Shown here one piece after another: positions 12,307 to 23,940 of a stretch of DNA of 64,000 bases (position 1 is the stretch's first letter; each line of letters opens with the position of its first letter). This DNA is from Zea mays (Eukaryota > Streptophyta > Magnoliopsida > Poales > Poaceae): contig NC_050096.1 in the NCBI RefSeq assembly GCF_902167145.1, forward strand, positions 294,140,200 to 294,204,199, given 5' to 3'. The notes below the pieces were generated by a model. That model made no database searches. It had not been told where the DNA came from and saw nothing but the letters and a program-made list of their open reading frames with translations. A program made the translations under genes and the position numbers.

Positions 12307-13502
12307 TGAAAGGGAAATAGGGTCAAACCTTTTCCTAAATGATTTTGGTAGTTAAATTGCCCAACACAAATTATTGGACTAACTAGTTTGCTCTAGATTA
12401 TGAGTTCTACAGGTGCCAAAGGTTCAACACAAACCAATAAAAAGTCCAAGAAAGGGTTCAAATAAAAAGAGCAAAATACAACCGAAGCCTACCCTGGTCT
12501 GGCGCACCGGACTGTCCGGTGTGCCACCGGACAGTGTCCGGTGCACTAGGGTGGATCCACTCTAAACTGCTCAGCTTCGGGAATTCGAGGAGCCACTCCG
12601 CTATAATTCACTGGACTGTTCAGTGTAACACCGGACTGTCCAGTGTGCCAGTGGAGCAACGGCTATCTGCGCCAACGGTCGTCTGCAAAAGTGAACAGTG
12701 AACGTGAACAGTGCAACTGCACGCGCAGAAGTCAGAGCAGGCGCCAGAAGGCACACCGGACAGTGAACAGTGACTGTCCGGTGCACCACCGGACTGTCCG
12801 GTGGCCCCACAAGTCAGAGCTCCAACGGTCGAACCCTAACGGTTGGGTGACGTGGCTGGCGCACCGGACTGTTCGGTGCGCCATACGACAGCAGTCATCC
12901 CCAACGACCACTTTGGTGGTTGGGGCTATAAATACCCCCCAACCACCACACTTCAAGGCATCCAAGTTTTCAGCCAACACATTCAATACAAGAGCTAAGC
13001 ATTCAATTCAAGACACAATTAGAGTGAATCAAAATCTCTCCAAGTCTCAATTCCACTCAAAGCAATAGTGACTAGAAGAGAGAGTTTTGTCGTGTTCATT
13101 TGAGCTCTTGCGCTTGGATCACTTTTCTTCTTCCTTCTTTCTTGTTCCCAAGATCATTGTAATCAAAGCAAGAGACACCAATTGTGTGGTGGTCCTTGTG
13201 GGGACTTAGTGTCCCGTTTGATTGAGAAGAGAAGCTCGCTCGGTCTAGGTGACCGTTTGAGAGAGGGAAAGGGTTGAAAGAGACCCGGTCTTTGTGACCA
13301 CCTCAACGGGGAGTAGGTTTGCAAGAACCGAACCTCGATAAAACAAATCACCGTGTCATCCGCTCTATTTCTTTGGTTGATTTGTTTTTGCCCTCTCTTT
13401 CGGACTCGATTATATTACTAATGCTAACCTCGGCTTGTAGTTGTGCTTAAAGTTTATAAATTTCAGATTCCGCCTATTCACTCCCCCTCTAGGCAACTTT
13501 CA
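12307..13502 (+). repeat. 5' LTR of element C (1196 bp)
   Basis: It begins TGAAAGGGAAATAGGG and ends CTAGGCAACTTTCA. It contains CACCGGACTGTCCGGTG-type palindromes between about 12505 and 12885. A TATA box at 12926-12934 lies between inverted arms GGTGGTTGGGG (12915-12925) and CCCCAACCACC (12937-12947). Confidence 0.9.
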
Positions 13503-13504
13503 AT

Positions 13505-13511
13505 TGGTATC
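13505..13511 (+). other. Left half of the primer-binding site of C, cut by element B
   Basis: TGGTATC is present here; GTATCAGAGC resumes at 40223 after element B. GTATC is duplicated, so the site TGGTATCAGAGC (initiator Met tRNA complement) was cut in the middle by the B insertion. Confidence 0.9.
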
Positions 13512-14809
13512 TGAGAGCACCTAGAGTGGGGGGTGAATAGGTGATCCTGTAAAATTCAAATACTAATAGCCACAAAACTTGGTTAAGTGTTAGTACGGCT
13601 AAGTAGCGAGCTCTTGCGAACACACAAGTATCACAGAGAAACAATCACTGGAGACACGCGAGTTTATCCCGTGGTTCGGCAAAGTAATACTTGCCTACTT
13701 CCACGTTGTGGCGTCCCAATGGACGAGGGTTGCACTCAACCCCTTTCAAGTGATCTAATGATCAACTTGAATACCACGACTTTTCTTTGCTTATCTCTTT
13801 TTCCCATTTGCGAGGAATCTCCACAAACTGGAGTCTCTCGCCCTTACAACAAAGATCACAGTGAATGCACAAGAGTAAGGGTGGGAAGCAACACACACAA
13901 ATCCGCAGCAACAGACACGCACACAAGCCAAGACTTGAGCTCAAAATGAAGCACAACGAGTTCACAACTAGAACGGAGCTCAAATCACTAACACAGTCGA
14001 TCAAGTGCGCGGAGACGGAGTGTGGAAGACTTAGAATGCTTAGAGTATGCTTGGGTGACTCCTCCATGCGCCTAGGGGTTCCTTTTATAGCCCCAAGGCA
14101 GCTAGGAGCCGTTGGAGGCAATCTTGGAAGTCTAATCTTGCCTTCTGTCGGGTGGCGCACCGGACAGTCCGGTGCCGATTTCTTTCCAATTCTGGCGCAG
14201 CCGACCGTTGTAGATTCGTGGCAGTTAGCACACCGGACACTGTCTGGTGCACACCGGACAGTCCGGTGCCCCTACCGACCGTTGGAGCGGGCCACGCGTC
14301 GCCCACGGATTGCATGGCCGACCGTTGCCTCACCGGACAGTCCGGTGAACCACCGGACAGTCTGGTGAATTTTAGCCGTACGCCGTTGAACTTTTCCCGA
14401 GAGCGACGACTTCGCCACGAACGACTCACCGGACAGTCCGGTGCACCACCGGACAGTCCAGTGATTTATAGCCGTACGCCGCTGTCGAGTCCCGAGAGCG
14501 GCCGGTTCACCTTGGACTCGTCTGGCGCACCGGACACTGTCCGGTGAACCACCGGACAGTCCGGTGCACCCAGACCGAGCAGCAGTTGGTTGTACACAAC
14601 CAACTCTTTTCCAATCTCTTTTCTCCTGTTTCTAGAACTTAGACACAATACATTAGTACCCAAATCAATGTACTAAGTCTAGAAACGTACCTTGTTACAT
14701 GATTTGCACTTCTTCAATCTTTGGCACAAATTAACACTTAGAGAATATGTGTTCGGCACTTAATCACCAAAACACTTTAGAAATGGTCCAAGGGCACATT
14801 TCCCTTTCA
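13512..14809 (-). repeat. 3' LTR of element B (1298 bp)
   Basis: On the plus strand it begins TGAGAGCACCTAGAG and ends CCTTTCA. It carries many CACCGGACAGTCCGGTG palindromes (14156-14570). A minus-strand TATA box (TATAAAAGG, near 14088-14080) is flanked by inverted arms CCTAGGGG (14071-14078) and CCCCAAGG (14091-14098, one mismatch). Confidence 0.9.
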
Positions 14810-14916
14810 ATCTCCCCCTTTTTGGTGATTTATGCCAACACATCAAAAAGCAATCAAAAGAAGTGCAACATCAATGCAATTGAGAACAAAAAATGTGTTT
14901 GATTCAAATTTGGCAT
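14810..14916 (-). other. 3' untranslated end and polypurine tract of B (distal piece)
   Basis: On the minus strand this ends ACCAAAAAGGGGGAGAT directly before the LTR, a polypurine tract. It is cut at 14912-14916 (GGCAT) by element A and continues at 32640. Confidence 0.85.
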
Positions 14917-16244
14917 TGAAAGGGAATTAGGCTTACACCTAGTTCCTAAATAATTTTGGTGGTTGAATTGCCCAACACAAATCTTTGGACTAACTAGTTT
15001 GCTCTAGTGTATAAGTTATACAGGTGCAAAAGGTTCACACTTAGCCAATAAAATGACCAAGAGTTGGGTTCAACACAAGAGCAAAGGAGCAATAGAAGGC
15101 TTCTCTGGTCTGGCGCACCGGACTGTCCGGTGTGCCACCGGACATGTCCGGTGCACCAGGGGACTCCAACTTCGAACTGCTCGGCTTCGGGAATTTCCAG
15201 AGGCCACTCCGCTAAAATTCACCGGACTGTCCGGTGTACACCGGACAGTGTCCGGTGCTCTAAGGGAGGTCGTCCTCAGGAACTCGCCAGCCTCGGGTTT
15301 TCACTCCAGCCGCTCCGCTATAATTCACCGGACTGTCCGGTGTGCACCGGACTGTCCGGTGCATCTACGGAGCAACGGCTACTTCAGGCGCCAACGGCTA
15401 CCTGCAGCGCATTTATTGCGCGCCAGCGCGCACAGAGGTCAGGCACGCCCATGCTGACGCACCGGACACTCTACAGTGCATGTCCGGTGCGCCACCGGAC
15501 ATCAAGGCGGGCCCAGAAGTCAGAACTCCAACGGTCAATTTCCAACAGCACTGGTGACGTGGCTGGGGCACCGGACTGTCCGGTGTGCACCGGACTGTCC
15601 GGTGTGCACCGGACTGTCCGGTGTGCCATCGAACAGACGGCCTCCACCAACGGTCAAGTTTGGTGGTTGGGGCTATAAATACCCCAACCACCCCACCATT
15701 CATTGCATCCAAGTTTTCCATTTCTCAACCACTTACAAGAGCTAGGCATTCAATACTAGACACACCCAAAGAGATCAAATCCTCTCCAATTTCATACAAA
15801 GCCTAAGTGACTAGTGAGAGTGATTTGCCGTGTTCATTTGAGCTCTTGCGCTTGGATTGCTTTCTCTCTTTCATTCTTTCTTGTGATCAAAACTCGCTTG
15901 TAACCAAGGCAAGAGACACCAATTGTGTGGTGGTCCTTGCGGGGAGGTTTTGCTCCCGGTTGATTTGAGAAGAGAAAGCTCACTCGGTCCGAGTGACCGT
16001 TTGAGAGAGGGAAGGGTTGAAAGAGACCCGGCCTTTGTGGCCTCCTCAACGGGGAGTAGGTTTGAAAGAACCGAACCTCGGTAAAACAAATCCACGTGTC
16101 ACACCTCTCCATTTGCTTGCGATTTATTTTGCGCCCTCTCTTGCAGACTCGATTATATTTCTAACACTAACCCGGCTTGTAGTTGTGATTATTTTTTGAG
16201 AATTTCAGTTTTGCCCTATTCACCCCCCCTCTAGGCGACTTTCA
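14917..16244 (+). repeat. 5' LTR of element A (1328 bp)
   Basis: It begins TGAAAGGGAATTAGGC and ends CTAGGCGACTTTCA. About nine copies of CACCGGAC-n-GTCCGGTG palindromes lie at 15115-15625, three of them in tandem at about 15568-15622. The TATA box CTATAAATA (15673-15681) is the loop of a perfect 11-bp inverted repeat (15662-15672 and 15682-15692). Confidence 0.95.
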
Positions 16245-16246
16245 TT

Positions 16247-16258
16247 TGGTATCGGAGC
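16247..16258 (+). other. Primer-binding site of element A
   Basis: TGGTATCGGAGC starts two bases after the LTR, complementary to the 3' end of initiator Met tRNA except for G in place of A at position 8. Confidence 0.85.
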
Positions 16259-16292
16259 CCGGTACTTCATTAGAGCCTAACCGCTCGAAGTG

Positions 16293-19042
16293 ATGACGGT
16301 AGATCACACTAAGAGGGAGATGGAGACCGGCGACAAGCCCACTACAAGCCAAGGGAGCACTTCATCGGAAGAGTCCCACACCAAGAGGAAGGAGAAGAGG
16401 AAGGTCTCCTCCAAAGGGAAGGAGAAAAGATCTTCTTCACACCGCGAAGAAAAGAAGAAGGACTCCTCCAAAGGAAAGGAGAAAGTATCTTCTTCACATC
16501 ACAAAGAGAAGAAAGAAAAGTCCTCTTCCCGCAAGCCGCATCGGAGTGGTGACAAGAAGAAGAGGATGAGGAAGGTGGTCTACTACGAGACCGATTCTTC
16601 ATCAACATCCACCTCCGGCTCCGACGCGACATCCGTCACTTCTAAGCGCCAAGAGCGTAAGAAGTATAGTAAGATCCCCCTACGCTACCCCCGCATTCCT
16701 AAACATACACCTTTGCTTTCCGTCCCATTAGGCAAACCACCAACTTTTAATGGTGAAGATTATGCTATGTGGAGTGATTTAATGCGATTTCATCTAACCT
16801 CACTCCACAAAAGTATATGGGATGTTGTTGAGTTTGGTGTACAGGTACCATCCGTAGGGGATGAAGACTATGATACGGATGAAGTGGCCCAAATCGAGCA
16901 CTTCAACTCCCAAGCCACAACCATTCTCCTCGCCTCTCTAAGCAAGGAGGAATACAACAAAGTGCAAGGGTTGAAGAATGCAAAGGAGATTTGGGACCTA
17001 CTCAAGACCGCGCACGAGGGTGATGAACTCACCAAGATCACCAAGCGGGAAACGATCGAGGGGGAGCTCGGTCGCTTTCGTCTTCGCCCAGGGGAGGAGC
17101 CACAAGATATGTACAACCGGCTCAAGACCTTGGTAAACCAAGTGCGCAACCTCGGGAGCAAGAAATGGGATGACCACGAGGTGGTTAAGGTTATTTTGAG
17201 ATCACTTATTTTCCTTAACCCCACTCAAGTTCAATTAATTCGTGGTAATCCTAGATATACTCAAATGACCCCCGAGGAAGTTATCGGGAATTTTGTGAGC
17301 TTTGAATGTATGATCAAGGGCTCAAGGAAAATTAACGAGCTTGACGAACCCTCCACGTCCGAGGCGCAACCGGTGGCATTTAAGGCGACGGAGGAGAAGA
17401 AGGAGGAGTCTACACCAAGTCGACAACCTATAGACGCCTCCAAGCTCGACAATGAGGAAATGGCGCTCGTCATCAAGAGCTTCCGCCAAATCCTCAAGCA
17501 AAGGAGAGGGAAAGACTACAAGTCCCGCTCCAAGAAGGTTTGCTACAAGTGTGGTAAGCCCGGTCACTTTATTGCTAAATGTCCATTATCAAGTGATAGT
17601 GACAGGGGCGACGACAAGAAGGGGAGAAGAAAGGAGAAGAAGAGGTACTACAAGAAGAAGGGCGGCGATGCCCATGTTTGTCGGGAGTGGGACTCCGACG
17701 AAAGCTCAAGCGACTCCTCCGACGACGAGGACGCCGCCAACATCGCCGTCACCAAGGGACTTCTCTTCCCCAACGTCGGCCACAAGTGCCTCATGGCAAA
17801 GGACGGCAAAAGGAAGAAGGTTAAATCCAACTCCTCCACTAAATATGAATCGTCTAGTGATGATAATGCTAGTGGTGAGGAAGATAATTTGCGTATCCTT
17901 TTTGCCAACCTTAACATGGAACAAAAGGAAAAATTAAATGAGCTAATTAGTGCTATCCATGAAAAGGATGATCTCTTGGACTCCCAAGAGGACTTCCTAA
18001 TCAAGGAAAATAAGAAACATGTTAAAGTTAAAAATGCTTATGCTCTAGAAATTGAGAAATGTCAAAAATTATCTAGTGAGCTAAGTACTTGCCATGAAAC
18101 AATAGACAACCTTAGAAATGAAAATGCTAATTTGTTAGCTAAGGTTGATTTTCATGTTTGCAATGTTTCAATTCCCAACCCTAGAAATGATAATGATGAT
18201 TTGCTTGCTAGGATTGAAGAATTGAACATTTCTCTTGCTAGTCTTAGATTAGAAAATGAAAATTTGATTGCTAAGACTAAAGATTTTGATGTTTGCAATG
18301 CTACTATTTCCGACCTTAGAAGTAAGAATGAAATATTGCATGCTAAGGTTGTAGAACTAAAATCTTCCAAACCCTCTACATCTACCGTTGAGCACACTTC
18401 TATTTGTGTTAGATGTAGAGATGTTGATATCAATGCTATTCATGATCACATGATTTTAATTAAGCAACAAAATGATCATATAGCAAAATTAGATGCTAAA
18501 ATTGCCGAGCATAACTTAGAGAATGAAAAATTTAAATTTGCTAGAAGTATGCTCTATAATGGGAGACGCCCGGGCATCAAGGATGGCATTGGCTTCCAAA
18601 GGGGAGACAATGTCAAACTTAATGCCCCCCTAAGAACTTGTCTAACTTTGTTAAGGGCAAGGCTCCCATGCCTCAAGATAACGAGGGTTACATTTTATAC
18701 CCTGCCGGTTATCCTGAGAGCAAGATTAGGAAAATTCATTCTAGGAAGTCTCACTCTGGCCCTAATCATGCTTTTATGTATAAGGGTGAGACATCTAGCT
18801 CTAGGCAACCAACCCGTGCTAAGTTGCCTAGAAAGAAAACTCCAAATGCATCAAATGAACATAGCATTTCATTTAAAACTTTTGATGCATCCTATGTTTT
18901 GACTAACAAATCCGGCAAGGTCGTTGCCAAGTTTGTTGGAGGCAAACACAAGGGCTCCAAAACTTGTGTTTGGGTACCCAAAGTTCTTGTTTCTAATGCC
19001 AAAGGACCCAAAACCGTTTGGGTACCTAAAGTCAAGAACTAA
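16293..19042 (+). CDS. Gag polyprotein of element A, with one frameshift
   Basis: This is the nucleocapsid precursor that packages element RNA into cytoplasmic particles. From ATG 16293 (MTVDHTKREMETGDK): a Lys/Ser/Glu-rich N-terminus; the copia gag core with PPTFNGEDYAMWSDLMRFHL (about 16740) and NAKEIWDLLKTAHEGDE; a zinc knuckle CYKCGKPGHFIAKC with all four ligands (about 17541-17582); a Lys/Asp/Ser-rich stretch; then a long coiled coil (KLNELISAIHEKDDLL onward, about 17930-18540). The long C-terminal extension after the knuckle is typical of Sireviruses. One base is missing near 18630 compared with element C, so the last part (FVKGKAPMPQDNEG to VWVPKVKN, stop at 19040-19042) is in another frame. 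Pol follows after 13 bases. Confidence 0.9.
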
Positions 19043-19055
19043 AATTGTTTTGTAG

Positions 19056-20576
19056 GTTTATGCATCCGGGGGCTCAAGTTGGATACTCGACAGCGGGTGC
19101 ACAAACCACATGACAGGGGAGAAAAGGATGTTCTCCTCATATGAGAAAAACCAAGATCCCCAACGAGCTATCACATTCGGGGATGGAAATCAAGGTTTGG
19201 TCAAAGGACTGGGTAAAATTGCTATATCACCTGACCATACTATTTCCAATGTTTTTCTTGTAGATTCTTTAAATTACAATTTGCTTTCCGTATCCCAATT
19301 ATGTCAAATGGGCTACAACTGTCTATTTACTGATATAGGTGTCACTGTCTTTAGAAGAAGTGATGATTCAATAGCATTTAAGGGAGTGTTAGAGGGTCAG
19401 CTATACTTGGTAGATTTTGAAAGAGCTGAACTCGACACTTGCTTAGTTGCTAAGACTAACTTGGGTTGGCTCTGGCATCGCCGACTAGCCCATGTTGGAA
19501 TGAAGAATCTTCATAAGCTTCTAAAGGGGGAACACATTTTAGGACTAACCAATGTTCATTTTGAGAAAGACAGGATTTGTAGTGCATGCCAAGCCGGGAA
19601 GCAAGTTGGCACTCATCATCCACACAAGAACATCATGACTAGTGACAGGCCACTGGAGCTCCTACACATGGATTTATTCGGCCCGATCGCTTACATAAGC
19701 ATCGACGGGAGTAAGTACTGTCTAGTTATTGTGGATGATTATTCTCGCTTCACTTGGGTGTTCTTTTTGCAGGACAAATCTCATACCCAAGAGACCCTAA
19801 AGGGATTCTTGAGACGGGCTCAAAATGAGTTCGGCTTAAGGATCAAGAAAATTAGAAGCGACAATGGGACGGAGTTCAAGAACTCTCAAATTGAAGGCTT
19901 CCTTGAGGAGGAGGGCATCAAGCATGAGTTCTCTTCTCCCTACACTCCACAACAAAATGGTGTAGTGGAGAGAAAGAATCGAACTCTATTGGACATGGCA
20001 AGAACCATGCTTGATGAGTACAAGACACCGGATCGGTTTTGGGCCGAAGCGGTCAACACCGCTTGCTACGCCATCAACCGGTTATATCTACACCGAATCC
20101 TCAAGAAGACATCTTATGAACTCCTAACCGGTAAAAAGCCCAATGTTTCATATTTTAGAGTTTTTGGTAGCAAATGCTTTATTCTTGTTAAAAGAGGTAG
20201 AAAATCTAAATTTGCTCCTAAAACTGTAGAAGGTTTTTTACTGGGCTATGACTCAAACACAAGGGCTTATAGAGTCTTTAACAAGTCCTCAGGACTTGTT
20301 GAAGTTTCTTGTGACGTTGTGTTTGATGAGACTAACGGCTCTCAAGAAGAGCAAGTTGATCTTGATGAGATAGGTGAAGAACAGGCTCCATGCATAGCGC
20401 TAAGGAACATGTCCATTGGGGATGTGTGTCCTAAGGAATCCGAAGAGTCTCCACATGCAAAAGATCAACCATCCTCCTCCACGCAAGCATCTCCACCAAC
20501 CCAAGATGAGGACGAGGCTCAAGATGTTGAACAAGAAGATCAAGAAGATGAGCCACCTCAAAATGACGGCAACGAT
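19056..20576 (+). CDS. Pol of element A, protease and integrase part
   Basis: The frame opens right after a TAG at 19053-19055. In order it shows a retropepsin (LDSGCTNHMTG; catalytic Asp-Ser-Gly near 19089-19097), the GAG-pre-integrase region (LWHRRLAHVGMKNLHKLL), and the HHCC finger ending CSACQAGKQ. The integrase core follows with its three acidic residues in MDLFGPI, SDNGTEF and the NGVVERKNRT helix, then the copia C-terminal region GYDSNTRAYRVFNKSSG. The frame runs without a stop into element I at 20577. After I it resumes in the same phase at 28791, because the 5-bp duplication plus the insertion are the only break. Integrase inserts the cDNA copy; protease matures Gag-Pol. Confidence 0.92.
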
Positions 20577-23500
20577 TGTCACACCCGGATTTCAGGGGTC
20601 CAAAGCCCGGGCGCGAACATAATCACCAGGTGTGCTGGGACCAAGTCTCACACATATGATGAATCATGGCACAGGATCGAATGTCACATCTTTACTATAT
20701 AATAGGAGTTCTGTACAAAATAAATAATTACATTATAAGGAGACAACGGTCCAGCAAACCAAAGTTGACTGGGAGACGACGACCTAGACCTCTCACGAAC
20801 ACATCACAGCATCCTCCAAGCGCCTCATCCTGTGGTACCTGCTCTTGACCTGTGGGGGGGGGTGTGAGACAGCAAGAGTGAGCTCACATACGTTCATCGC
20901 TCAACAAGTTGTGGGGAATAATGTGAATGAACTCGCCAAAGGCGGGAGCTCATGTGAAGTGTAAGGCTTACCAAAGAGGATGGTTAGAGCTGAGCATTGC
21001 TTTTAAAGTTGGTCAAAATTTTATTAGCAATTACTAAGTATAAGTAAATACCAACCCAAATAAGTAGTAGAACAAAAGTAACAACATCACCTGCGATGCA
21101 ATGCATATGACAAATTGAATTTAGTTCCATAATTTAATCATCAGAGAGTCCTGAGCTGCTCATGACCGTGAGCTCGGCTAGTATACCAGTTTTACACTCT
21201 GCAGAGGTGGTACCCTTTACCCACAAGTCATGTTACCCATCTGCCAAGGGATCGCGACTTCCCATACACCTCTACCGAGGAGGCGAGGCAGGGTAACACT
21301 ACGAGGCCTTTACAAAGTTCCACTAGCTTCAGAAAACCCGCTACAGTTTATAGGAAGCTCCAATGCAGGAATCCCTTGCAGGACCGCCATCGCAGCAAAA
21401 TCCTCCCGAGGGCCTCCCTACACTGACCACTCCCCTACTGCCCTTGCCCCTTTCGGGTAAGGTAGTCCTCCACTAGCTTTCCTAATTAGTCAGCCAAGGG
21501 CGTCCCATTAAACCCTTGTGGTGGCACGTGGTTCTCAAGTTAAGCTCTATGTTCCAATTAACATTTAATGATCTTGTCATGAACATAAATAGAATAACAA
21601 CATAATTGGAACATAGATGTAATGAAATATTAACCCAAAACCATATAAAGCAGTAGCAGAACTACCCAAGTGATTCAGGGGTAAACAAGGTATTCAGGAT
21701 GAACAAACTAGGGTGACCTATTGGGTCCCATCAAAATTAACCTATGCAGATCATTATGATTAATCAGAACATGAGTAGGTAAAAGAAGTGATCAAGGGCA
21801 CAACTTGCCTGAGACTTGAGATTCCAGGTACCAGGATGATCTTCAGGTGACTCGTAACCTCACTGCTAAACGTAGCAATACATACAAACATGGTATAGAC
21901 AAAATTAACATCACACCAACCATAAGAATAAACTGCGTAATAATAATCTATGCACCGCTACGAGACTAACGCAACTTGAACGGATCAAATCGGAGTTAAA
22001 ACGGAGGAGATACGAATTTCCTAAGGTTTTATGTATTTGATATAAGATTAATTGAGATATACATTTTAATATGGTTTTCATGTCAAAACAGAGACACTAG
22101 ATGATAAACAATAATATTATAAAATTATAGAAACTGGAATGAATAAATTTGGACTTCATATGACTTTTCTATGAATTGAACAAGTTATAGGGTTTATTTT
22201 CATATTAAAAATCAAATTCTCACTTCATTTAATCAAATTAAAACAGCTCTGGACTAGGCCTCAATAAATGGAAAACGCAGGGGCTACGGAGTAAAACTCC
22301 TAAGACACAGCGCACAGTGATCCAGGACGGCGGGTTGATTTCACTAAAGCCCGAGGGTTCTTTAGAAAAATATCCAGGCCGAAGGGGTATCGGACGACCC
22401 TGGCCGACCGATCGCGTACCAACCGCCCAGATTAGATCTTCAAACACGCCGAACCGGTATCCTATCCTGGCCATCGGATCGCCATCCAACGATTCATATT
22501 TTAAGTACCAGAGATCAACCTGAACCATCCGATCGACATCAAACGGGCGCGGGCGAAACGCTACCCAGATTTAATCTAAGCCGTATACGCCTAATCCAAC
22601 GGCTCACGCACTCCCCTCCCAAACCAGCCGGCTGCGCGGCGGAGGTCTCTCCACCGCGGCGGAGCTCCCGCCGGTGTACACCGACCCGACGCCATAGTGC
22701 TCGGTTCTCAACCACGGAAGGCTCTACTCGAAGAGAGGAATAAAGCGAATCTCCAGAGGGTGATCTTACCGGGTTTTGCAGCGTAGAGGTCCCCGGCCAC
22801 CGCGACCCATTTTACCACGGCGGGGATGAAAGTTCGGTGAGCAATTGCCGGTACTTCCTCCCGCGATTCTGACCGAAGCTTCCCTGGAAATGACCCATGC
22901 GATCCCCTGAAGCTCTTCTACCGTTCACCAGTGCCCAAAAGTCGCTGTCGACGATGTGGTGGTGCAGCGGCCTTTTTCCCCACATGGCCATGGTGGCGCC
23001 CATGCGTGTGCAATCAGCTGGACGAGAGGGGGGGGGGTTGACGGGTACATTTATAGGGCATGGGGAGGACACCGCGCCGAGGTGGGTTGGTAGATGTGCG
23101 GCGCAGAAGCAGGCTTCTATTGCGCGGATGTTGAGTTCGATGTGAATTTGGGGGAGATGATGAACAGAGACCGAGTCCGCGCGGTGATGTGCGGCGTTCG
23201 CTGCGGGGAAGAAGGAGTCCGTGATGGCCTGGCCTACGCGAGGAGCGGCCGACACACGGGCCCAACGGCGCAGTGAGGTGAGTGGGCGGGCGCGTTTTGA
23301 GAGACTGATGGCCGGGCCCACCTGGCAGTGATGGTGTGTGCAGTTGGGCTGGCGCGGATGAGTTACTTGGGCTGCGCAAAGAATTCAGCCCAAACGGCTG
23401 AGAGAAGTGTCATCCTTTTTTATTATTATTATTTTTATTTTCCTCCATTGAGTTCAAATCTAAGTATGGTTTGGTTCTAAATTTCAAATCAAATGCAACA

Positions 23501-23940
23501 CCTAAAAATATCCAGTATGAGGTACATGTCATGGTTGTCACTTCATTTAGGCAGATGCTTAATTTATAGAGCACACATTATTAGAAAATACTGTTTTAGG
23601 TGTATGATTAAATTAAAGATTCATCCAAACATCAGTGTTCACTACCTACTTATCTTTAGAGTAAAGTAAGAGTTACTTAAATGCTTTGAAAAGTTACTTA
23701 AGGGAAAGATACTCTGTTTTAGTTAGTGGATTGAAGATCATTATCATATTTTCTCTCCTAGACCCAAGTTAACTTTTGGTTTTATAAAGGTTTTATATTT
23801 GAATCTTCTATCATTATCATGTGTCCATTTTTTTTAGAGAATAATTTTAAAAAAAAAATAAACCACTTTTGTAAACCATTTAATCAATAATTTTTTAGGG
23901 AACATGGTATAGACTCCAAAATAGGATTTTGGGTGTTACA
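20577..23940 (-). repeat. 3' LTR of element I (3364 bp)
   Basis: The plus strand starts TGTCACACCCGG and ends GGGTGTTACA. A minus-strand TATA box (TATAAAT) lies at 23055-23049, next to a G-run whose length differs between the two LTRs. GC-rich DNA at 22590-23400 is followed by AT-rich DNA with A and T runs of variable length. Frames such as 22812-23321 exist in both LTR copies but show no known domain. Confidence 0.93.

Noticed and set aside
15115..15625. CRISPR-like look: repeated short palindromes with spacers
   Set aside because: Spacing is irregular, spacers are not unique, the context is a plant LTR, and no cas genes exist.
15053..15745. Overlapping long frames in the A LTR rich in HRTVRC and PDCPVC peptides
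   Set aside because: They are translations of the CACCGGACTGTCCGGTG palindrome array in different frames and recur wherever the array does (2831-3372, 12519-13068, 14085-14547, 31467-32201, 39533-39768, 60795-61396).
16247..16258. tRNA gene signal at the primer-binding sites
   Set aside because: Only the 12-base complement of the initiator tRNA 3' end is present; no cloverleaf follows.
22812..23321. 170-codon minus-strand frame in the LTR of element I, duplicated at 27665-28177
   Set aside because: It is present in both LTRs because LTRs are copies. It has no recognisable domain and a composition typical of GC-rich noncoding DNA; the region includes the LTR TATA box.
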